A stretch of 64,000 bases of DNA, from contig NZ_FXZC01000006.1 in the NCBI RefSeq assembly GCF_900169275.1, positions 124,001 to 188,000 on the forward strand, given 5' to 3'. The stretch comes from Brevibacterium casei CIP 102111. Lineage in GTDB: Bacteria; Actinomycetota; Actinomycetes; Actinomycetales; Brevibacteriaceae. Under the pieces are notes generated by a model that ran no database searches, had not been told where the DNA came from, and worked only from the letters and a program-made list of their open reading frames with translations. The stretch's first letter is position 1; every line of letters begins with the position of its first letter. Shown here in pieces: positions 58,255 through 64,000 of the stretch. Both the position numbers and the translations under genes were made by a program.

Positions 58255-59139
58255 ATGGATATCGGACTCCTCGCCGCCTTCCTCGGTGGCACCTTGGCGT
58301 TGCTCACCCCCTGCGCTGCGCTATTGATGCCGGCATTCTTCGCCTCGACCGTCGGCACTGGACCCCGGCTACTCCTGCATGGTGGCGTGTTCTATCTCGG
58401 ACTGCTCGTGGTGCTGGTACCACTGGGTGTCGGAGCGGGCGCGCTCGGGTCGCTCTTCGTGACACATCGACAAGCGATCGTGCTCATCGCCTCGATCGTC
58501 CTGATCATGCTCGGCGCCGCTCAGGCGCTCGGCTTCGGCTTCGACCCCGCCCGTCTACTGCCCGGCCCAGACCTGCACGCGCGCGCCGCATCCAAGACCG
58601 GGCTCGTCAAGACCGTGCTGTTGGGCTCAGCCAGCGGCATCGCGGGATTCTGCGCCGGCCCGATCCTCGGTGCCGTGCTGACGTTGGCCGCAGCGCGCGG
58701 CGACACCCTCGGCGCCGCACTGTTGCTGGCTCTCTATGGAGCTGGGATGGTGATGCCACTGCTGCTGATCGCGGCACTGTGGCGGCAACTCGGGACCCGT
58801 GGACGGCGCCTGCTGCGCGGTCGTGCTTTCACCGTTCTCGGCCGTCAACTTCATACCACCTCCGTGATCACTGGCCTGTTGATCATGAGCGTGGGAGTGG
58901 TTTTCTGGAGTACCAATGGACTTGTTGGCGCCCCCGAGCTGCTCCCACTCGATGCCCAGGCCTGGCTCCAAGAACGCACCGCTGTGCTGGCCAACCCCCT
59001 GCTGGACATCCTGGCCGTGCTCGCCCTGACGGCGCTCATCCTGCTGCTATGGGCTGGGCGGCAACGACGCAGAGCCGCTGATCGTGCGGCGGCAGCAGCC
59101 GAGCAGGCCACCCCTACACCGGGTGAACAGCAGCGATGA
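58255..59139 (+). CDS. CcdA/DsbD-like membrane thiol transporter
   Basis: The 294-residue protein has six or more membrane helices, with LAAFLGGTLALLTPCAALLMPAFFAS near the start (one cysteine) and GFCAGPILGAVLTLAAARGDTLGAALLLALYGAGMVMPLLLIAALW (second cysteine): the CcdA pattern TPC...FCAGP. It carries electrons from cytosolic thioredoxin to outer thiol proteins such as the preceding DsbA. It overlaps the next gene by 4 bp. Confidence 0.9.
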   Translation: MDIGLLAAFLGGTLALLTPCAALLMPAFFASTVGTGPRLLLHGGVFYLGLLVVLVPLGVGAGALGSLFVTHRQAIVLIASIVLIMLGAAQALGFGFDPARLLPGPDLHARAASKTGLVKTVLLGSASGIAGFCAGPILGAVLTLAAARGDTLGAALLLALYGAGMVMPLLLIAALWRQLGTRGRRLLRGRAFTVLGRQLHTTSVITGLLIMSVGVVFWSTNGLVGAPELLPLDAQAWLQERTAVLANPLLDILAVLALTALILLLWAGRQRRRAADRAAAAAEQATPTPGEQQR

Positions 59140-60335
59140 GCCGACGATCTCGACCCGCGTCCATCGTGGCCCTGCTCACCACGACTGTCATGATGCTCAG
59201 CGCCTGCGGCTTCGGGGAGCCCGAACCAGAACGTGACCCCTACGCGTTCGAGGACCCGCTACCGCAAGTCGATGTCTCCCAGATGCGGTTGCCGACCTCG
59301 CTGGAGGGGCTGGAGGTGCTGGACCCCGACTGGGCCACCGAGCCCAAGTACGCCGATGGTGTGTACCTCGCCGCAGGAGAACGTGAGGGGTTGCTGGAGT
59401 TCACTGCGGTCAGTGTGCACGGCGAGGTCCTGTGGGCGGCGCAACGCCCCGCCAGCTGCACCGGGTTCGCCGTGACCACCGATGACCAAGGTCGAGCACT
59501 GGCAGTGCTGACCGACACCGAGACCACCAGTGACGCCCTGGCGGGGACCACCGCCACCGCCTATGACCTGAACAGCGGGGAGCACGTCTGGGGCCCAGTG
59601 GAGGTTCCCGGCCCTCACCACGGTCCCGGTCTGGTCTTCGCCGCACCACCACCGGAATACATGGGAGAGGGCGGTCCCCGCGTCGCCCTCAGCCCCTCGA
59701 CCGGGGGGGTCGCCGCCACGGAGTCCGACGATCCCCAAGAGCGTGTCATCGGCGAGTATCACGGCATCGTCCTGCTCGCCGACTCTGAAGCCCTCTTCGC
59801 GCGCGACGCGAACAAGGACGAGGAGCTGTGGCGTATACCGCTGAGTGAGCATGGCTGGGACTCATTCGCAAGTAGCGCGCCACTGGCGCTCGCGCCGGAG
59901 GACGGCATGGTCCTGCTGACCACATCCAACGACACAGGTGCGTTGCTAGACATCGACGAAGGTATCGTCATCAGTGACACGACTCAGGATGCGGGCCTTG
60001 ACCCCACCACCGGCACCCTCGTCGTCCTCGATCAAGAAGGCCTGCACGCCTACGACCCGGCGCATGAGCTGTTGTGGCAACTCGCCGCGACACCCGGCAC
60101 GAGGATCGAGGCAGTAGGTGGCGTGTTCGTGTACCTGCGCGAGCAAGGCACAGTCAGAGTCCACAACGTCGTCACAGGAGCCGTGGCCGAGGCGTATGAC
60201 CCGGCGGGCGAAGGGCCGATCCTGGTCCCCTCGCACCTCACCATCGATGGTGCGGGCCTGCTGCTGCACGGACGAGACCATCTGATCGCGACCATCCCAG
60301 AACCACCCGACACCGATGATCAATCGGCGCCGTGA
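59136..60335 (+). CDS. PQQ-like beta-propeller lipoprotein
   Basis: The 399-residue protein has a lipoprotein signal ending LSAC (Cys24) and a series of propeller-like repeats (VHGEVLWAAQRPAS, TAYDLNSGEHVWGPVEVPG, ANKDEELWRIPLSEHGW, DPAHELLWQLAATPGTRI). It probably sits on the outer face of the membrane as a scaffold or sensor. It lies between the CcdA-like gene (4-bp overlap) and lnt, a pairing that fits a lipoprotein and its acylating enzyme. Confidence 0.8.
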   Translation: MSRRSRPASIVALLTTTVMMLSACGFGEPEPERDPYAFEDPLPQVDVSQMRLPTSLEGLEVLDPDWATEPKYADGVYLAAGEREGLLEFTAVSVHGEVLWAAQRPASCTGFAVTTDDQGRALAVLTDTETTSDALAGTTATAYDLNSGEHVWGPVEVPGPHHGPGLVFAAPPPEYMGEGGPRVALSPSTGGVAATESDDPQERVIGEYHGIVLLADSEALFARDANKDEELWRIPLSEHGWDSFASSAPLALAPEDGMVLLTTSNDTGALLDIDEGIVISDTTQDAGLDPTTGTLVVLDQEGLHAYDPAHELLWQLAATPGTRIEAVGGVFVYLREQGTVRVHNVVTGAVAEAYDPAGEGPILVPSHLTIDGAGLLLHGRDHLIATIPEPPDTDDQSAP

Positions 60336-60426
60336 CATCAAAAACCTCGGCCTGGCATCGTGATCGACGCGCTCGCGACCGCCGAACCGCCCGCGCAACA
60401 CAGGGCCGAAATCGTCGGGACAGCTC

Positions 60427-62103
60427 GTGAGTGACCAGCCTGCTGCCTCTAGCCTTGCCGTGCGACCGGACCAGCTAGCGGCTGGCCACCGGCGGGCGGT
60501 TTGCTCGGCACCAGCTCGGCGGGCCGACACTGGGAGGGCGCTGCTCCCGTTGTGGGCGGCGATTCCAATAGCACTGGCTGGCGGCCTCGCCCTGGACGCA
60601 TCCTTCCCTTCACTGGGGTGGTGGCCGTTCGCATTCGTGGCCGTCGCGCTCGGTCTGATGGTCCACGTTGGCCGTGGCCTGCTCGGCTCGTTCGCAGTAG
60701 GCGCGGCATTCGGTGCCGCGTTCTTCTTCCCCCATGTGTCATGGGCGGGCGCATTCCTCGGCGACCACCCGTGGTCGTGGGTGCCGTGGATCGCGCTCGC
60801 CAGCGCGCAGACGGTGATGATGGCGGCCTTGTCGCCGCTCATCACGCTTGCCTACCGCTGGCTGCCCCGATGGCGCGACTCCCTGGTGACCAGGCTGATG
60901 CTACTTCCCGCGCTGGTCGCTGGGGTGTGGATGTCACGAGAACTCGTTCTTGGGTCCTGGCCCTATGGCGGCTTTCCCTGGGGTCGGCTCGGCATGAGCC
61001 AGTCCGAAAGCCCGATCGCGCCGGTCGCCTCGTGGGTGGGTGTCACGGGACTCGGGTTCCTCATGGTGGCCCTGTGTGCCACCACCGTCGAAGCCGCACG
61101 CTACGCCTGGCGCAGTCCGTCTCGGTGGGCGGCGTTTGTGCCCGGTGCGGCCTTCATGATCTTGCTGGCGATCACGCCGCAGTTCACCACCACACCCGCC
61201 GGGTCGATCCGCGTCGGCGCAGTCCAAGGCGACGGTCCAGCGGCCTACGCCGACCAGCACGCACCCGGCGCCGTGACCGCCTCCCAGCTCACCGCCTCCG
61301 CCCCCTTGGAGAGCAACCAGGTCGATCTGGTGCTGTGGCCAGAAGGCGGCGTCGACAGCGACCCCAACGCCGACCCGCAGACCGCGCAGACACTGAGCGA
61401 GGCGGCCAGTCGCTATGACGCCCCGATCCTCATGAACGCCGCATCAGCCCAGCACGACGGCGTCTACAACACCTCCTTCCTCTGGACCCAGGACGGCCCT
61501 ACTGCCTCGCACTCCAAACGCAACCCGGTCCCCTTCGGAGAGTACGTGCCCCACCGGTCCTTCTACGCTACGATCGCGCCCAGCCTCGTCGAACTGCTGC
61601 AACGCGAATACACCGCAGGGACCGACAGCCCCGTCATCCCGATCGCAGATGCCTCCGTAGGCCTGGCGATCTGCTTCGACGTCGCCTTCGACGAGGTGAT
61701 CTGGGAGGGCGCCCACGACGGCGCCCAGGTCTACATGTTCCAGACCAACAACGCCGACTTCCGCGGCACCGACGAGAACCTGCAACAACTCGCCTTCGCC
61801 CGAATGCGCGCAATCGAGACCGGACGCAGCGTCATCAACCTCTCCACCACCGGCACGAGCCAGGTGTTCGCCCCAGATGGCACCACCATCGACTCGCTGC
61901 CTGTCGACGAACCAGGACTCATGATCGCCGACGTCGAGCTGCGCGATGGCACCACCGCCGCAGTGGCGCTCGCCCCGTCCATCCAAGGCTCCATCGTCAC
62001 TGGAACTCTCCTTGCCCTGGCACTGCTGGCGGCCTCCACCCTCCGCAGCGCCGGTGCAGGCGCGGGTCGATCCGCACTCTTGCTCCGCCGGCCTGTCGGC
62101 TAG
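60427..62103 (+). CDS. lnt: Apolipoprotein N-acyltransferase
   Basis: The 558-residue protein starts at a GTG, has about seven membrane helices (residues 40-240 and one at the end) and a nitrilase domain with the catalytic set: Glu in LVLWPEGGVD, Lys in HSKRNPVPFGEYVPHRSF and Cys416 in VGLAICFDVAFDEVIW. It adds the third acyl chain to lipoproteins, such as that encoded just upstream. A second, element-borne Lnt is unusual and may serve cargo lipoproteins. Confidence 0.93.
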   Translation: MSDQPAASSLAVRPDQLAAGHRRAVCSAPARRADTGRALLPLWAAIPIALAGGLALDASFPSLGWWPFAFVAVALGLMVHVGRGLLGSFAVGAAFGAAFFFPHVSWAGAFLGDHPWSWVPWIALASAQTVMMAALSPLITLAYRWLPRWRDSLVTRLMLLPALVAGVWMSRELVLGSWPYGGFPWGRLGMSQSESPIAPVASWVGVTGLGFLMVALCATTVEAARYAWRSPSRWAAFVPGAAFMILLAITPQFTTTPAGSIRVGAVQGDGPAAYADQHAPGAVTASQLTASAPLESNQVDLVLWPEGGVDSDPNADPQTAQTLSEAASRYDAPILMNAASAQHDGVYNTSFLWTQDGPTASHSKRNPVPFGEYVPHRSFYATIAPSLVELLQREYTAGTDSPVIPIADASVGLAICFDVAFDEVIWEGAHDGAQVYMFQTNNADFRGTDENLQQLAFARMRAIETGRSVINLSTTGTSQVFAPDGTTIDSLPVDEPGLMIADVELRDGTTAAVALAPSIQGSIVTGTLLALALLAASTLRSAGAGAGRSALLLRRPVG

Positions 62104-62115
62104 CCGAACTTGCAG

Positions 62116-62159
62116 ATACCCCCAGGGGTATGAGAGCGTAGAAATACCCCCAGGGGTAT
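62116..62159. promoter_or_regulatory. Two CsoR/CstR-type operators before the CstB-like gene
   Basis: ATACCCCCAGGGGTAT occurs twice, at 62116-62131 and 62144-62159, 28 bp apart, just before the CstB-like start at 62185. Each differs from the cstR operator (52858) only at the central base pair, linking the two genes to one regulator. Confidence 0.85.
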
Positions 62160-62184
62160 TTCTTATCACGTGTAGAGGAAGGAA

Positions 62185-63600
62185 ATGACTGTGCTGCTTG
62201 AACGCATCTATGACGAGGACCTGGCGCAGGCCGGCTACTTCATCGGCTGCCAAGCCAGGAGTGAGGCTGTGGTGATCGATGCCCGTCGCGATATCGCGGA
62301 GTACCAGGCGCTCGCGGCCAAGCACGGCATGCGGATCGTCGCAGTGACCGAGACTCACATCCACGCCGACTACCTCTCCGGCACCCGAGAGCTGGCCGCC
62401 GCCACGGGCGCGGAGGTCTACGTCTCCGGGGAGGGCGGAACTGACTGGCAGTACGGCTTCGAGGCCCAACGCCTCCATGACACCGACACGATCTCGATCG
62501 GCAACATCACGATCCAGGCACGTCACACACCCGGTCACACCCCGGAGCACCTGGTGTTCCTGGTCACCGACGGCGCCTTCGCCGACGAGCCGGGCTACCT
62601 GATCTCCGGCGACTTCGTGTTCGCCGGCGACCTGGGCCGCCCCGATCTGCTGGATGAGGCCGCCGGTGGCGTGGATACCCGGTTTGAGGGCGCCCGGCAG
62701 TTGTTCGCCAGTCTGCGGGAGGTGTTCTTGACGCTGCCTGATCACGTGCAGGTCTATCCCGGTCACGGTGCGGGCAGCGCCTGCGGCAAGGCGCTCGGCG
62801 CGCTGCCGTCGACCACGGTCGGGTACGAGCGGACCAACGCCTGGTGGAGCCGGCACCTCGCGGCCGATGACGAGCAGGGGTTCATCGACGAGCTGCTGGA
62901 CGGTCAGCCCGACGCGCACGCCTACTTCGCCCGGATGAAGAAGCAGAACCGCGAGGGTCCCACCGTCCTCGGAGAGCGCACTCCCATTGCGGAGCTGGCG
63001 ATCGAGGACGTGGCCGCACGGCTGGAGCGTGACGAGATCACCTTCGTCGACACCCGCCCACCCGCCCGCGCCCACGAGGGCACGGTCGCGGGCTCGCTGA
63101 ACATCCCCGACGGCCCCAAGTCCGCCACCTACGCCGCCTGGGCCTACGACCCAGAGACCGACTCCCGCCCGATGGTGGTCCTGGCCGACGACCAGGACGC
63201 GGCGCAGTGGTTCGCGGACCGGCTGCTGCGGGTGGGGATCGACCAGATCGCCGGCTACGTCACCACGATCGAGGGGCTGCCCCATTTCGTGCCGCCGCTC
63301 CTGGACCCCGCCGATCTGGAGGGTTTCGATGCCGCGCTGCTGCTGGACGTGCGCCAGCGCGGTGAGTACGCCGATGGTCACATCCCCGGCGCGACCCAGC
63401 TCAGCGCCGCCCGCGTGCTGTGGCATCAGGACGAGCTTCCCGGTTCGGGGACGATCGTGACCTACTGCCAGTCCGGGATGCGCAACACGGTCGCCGCCAG
63501 CGCGCTGCGGCGAGCCGGTCACGACGTCGTGGAGCTGGACGGCAGCTACAACGCCTGGAACGCCTGGCGGCAGATCCAGGCCGAGCCCGCCCGTTCCTGA
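62185..63600 (+). CDS. CstB-like persulfide dioxygenase-sulfurtransferase fusion
   Basis: GAGGAAGGA precedes the ATG. The 471-residue protein joins a metallo-beta-lactamase-fold dioxygenase (His58, His60, Asp62 in ETHIHADYLSG; HTPGHTPEHLVFL; ISGDFVFAGDLGRPD; YPGHGAGSACGK) to a rhodanese-like domain without active cysteine (residues about 265-350) and a C-terminal rhodanese with Cys428 in TYCQSGMRNT. This three-part layout is that of CstB, which oxidises persulfide and yields thiosulfate. Two CstR operators lie directly upstream. Confidence 0.93.
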   Translation: MTVLLERIYDEDLAQAGYFIGCQARSEAVVIDARRDIAEYQALAAKHGMRIVAVTETHIHADYLSGTRELAAATGAEVYVSGEGGTDWQYGFEAQRLHDTDTISIGNITIQARHTPGHTPEHLVFLVTDGAFADEPGYLISGDFVFAGDLGRPDLLDEAAGGVDTRFEGARQLFASLREVFLTLPDHVQVYPGHGAGSACGKALGALPSTTVGYERTNAWWSRHLAADDEQGFIDELLDGQPDAHAYFARMKKQNREGPTVLGERTPIAELAIEDVAARLERDEITFVDTRPPARAHEGTVAGSLNIPDGPKSATYAAWAYDPETDSRPMVVLADDQDAAQWFADRLLRVGIDQIAGYVTTIEGLPHFVPPLLDPADLEGFDAALLLDVRQRGEYADGHIPGATQLSAARVLWHQDELPGSGTIVTYCQSGMRNTVAASALRRAGHDVVELDGSYNAWNAWRQIQAEPARS

Positions 63601-63745
63601 CCGACACCCCACCCGATCTCCGCGCGCCGTCTCCTTATGGGAACGCGCTCGCGCACCAGCCATCCCGACCGGCGCCGCCGGTGTGCCGAGCCGCCGCTTC
63701 TCGGGCGTCTGGCACCGTCTCCGATCCGAAAGGAAACCCCTGCTC

Positions 63746-64000
63746 ATGGACGATCACTCCGCTGCCCTGAAGACGATCTCTGCTGAGGAACTCGCCCAGT
63801 GGTCCGAGCTGCACGAAGACCTGACCATCATCGATGTCCGCTCGCCTGCCGAGTTCGAGACCATGCACATCCACGGCTCCTACAACGTGCCGTTACCGTT
63901 GCTGACCGAGCACGCTGCAGACCTGGCCGACCGACTCGGGCACCGCGCGGTGCTGGTGTGTCAGACAGGTAACCGCGCCACCCAGGCCCAGCAGCGACTG
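63746..64000 (+). CDS. Rhodanese-domain sulfurtransferase (3' end off window)
   Basis: From MDDHSAALKTISAEELAQW, with AAAGGAAA upstream, the frame is open to the right edge (85 codons). It has ELHEDLTIIDVRSPAEFETMHIHGSYNVPL and the active cysteine loop LVCQTGNRATQAQQ. It follows the CstB-like gene by 145 bp on the same strand and is likely part of the same sulfur response. A membrane tail, common in this family, may follow beyond the window. Confidence 0.9.
   Translation, partial: MDDHSAALKTISAEELAQWSELHEDLTIIDVRSPAEFETMHIHGSYNVPLPLLTEHAADLADRLGHRAVLVCQTGNRATQAQQRL

Larger units (their letters stand above)
10438..64000. mobile_element. Large integrative, probably conjugative, element with metal and sulfur cargo (right end outside window)
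   Basis: The element interrupts an ABC-F gene at its left end and carries a large serine recombinase, SSB, a TraG/VirD4 coupling protein, VirB4-, VirB6-, VirB1- and VirB8-like proteins, DUF6112 proteins, ParB, DUF2637, primase-polymerase and ArdC: the gene set of actinobacterial ICEs. The backbone is split by metal-resistance cargo at about 23.3-43.85 kb. No second ABC-F half appears before 64,000, so it is longer than 53.5 kb, or cargo beyond 51.7 kb could belong to a neighbouring island. No relaxase was seen. Confidence 0.8.

Noticed and set aside
61444..63747. A 767-codon open frame on the minus strand across lnt and the CstB-like gene
   Set aside because: It is antisense to two genes with full catalytic motifs, is rich in Gly, Val, Asp and Arg as expected of shadow frames in high-GC DNA, and has no ribosome site or family resemblance.
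1..64000. tRNA or rRNA genes as attachment sites
   Set aside because: No cloverleaf with a conserved T-arm was found at either side of the junction at 10,438 or at cargo joins; the insertion is in a protein gene.

Overview
The window is high-GC actinobacterial DNA, most likely from a Brevibacterium-like member of the Micrococcales (genus inferred from gene content and protein style only). Positions 1 to about 10,438 are ordinary chromosome. They hold an SAM methyltransferase cut by the left edge, rsmA-ispE-FadR-type regulator, a gluconate module (gntP and gntK divergent from a 6-phosphogluconate dehydrogenase), a class V aminotransferase, a homocysteine S-methyltransferase-like gene, a small membrane protein, a DksA-like zinc-finger protein, and the 3' end of an ABC-F ATPase gene.

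The ABC-F gene is cut inside its Walker B region (LDEPTND) at about 10,438. From there to the right edge everything appears to be one large integrative, probably conjugative, element whose far end is not in the window. A large serine recombinase lies directly inside the junction. The conjugation and maintenance backbone runs on the minus strand in two blocks. Block A (11.9-23.2 kb) has a 56-aa protein, DUF4913, SSB, a TraG/VirD4 coupling protein, a VirB4-like ATPase, an SCO6880-like protein, an SCO6881/TrbL-like membrane protein and two DUF6112 proteins. Block B (43.8-51.5 kb) has a VirB1-like peptidoglycan hydrolase, a VirB8-like protein, ParB, DUF2637, a primase-polymerase and an ArdC-like protein. 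No relaxase was recognised. A short motif, often with a hairpin beside it, recurs in the gaps ahead of backbone genes and looks like a shared leader.

Between the blocks lies stacked cargo: arsenic resistance (two arsC, acr3, arsR); a metal cluster with a CopZ-like protein, two P1B-type ATPases, a Crp/Fnr regulator, cupin, quinone reductase and methyltransferase; CsoR with a broken copper ATPase; an IS3-family element; mercury resistance (merA, merR); and a separate element of about 6 kb with a tyrosine recombinase, an HTH protein and a cysteine-rich protein, carrying a 607-aa zinc-ribbon protein with a HEPN-like RNAGAH motif. That last gene is the best candidate for an undescribed defence-type function.

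The right end (51.7-64 kb) is a redox and sulfur island. A CstR-type persulfide sensor has a 16-bp palindrome at its own promoter, and two near-identical palindromes precede a CstB-like persulfide dioxygenase-rhodanese fusion. A BlaI/MecI repressor and M56 peptidase pair lies beside a tandem dyad operator shared by the AraC gene and by the divergent promoter of a DsbA-CcdA-lipoprotein-Lnt operon. An IS481-family element has cleanly interrupted a methyltransferase gene. Three genes (VirB4-like, arsC, acr3) carry apparent single-base deletions, so either decay or base-calling errors should be kept in mind.
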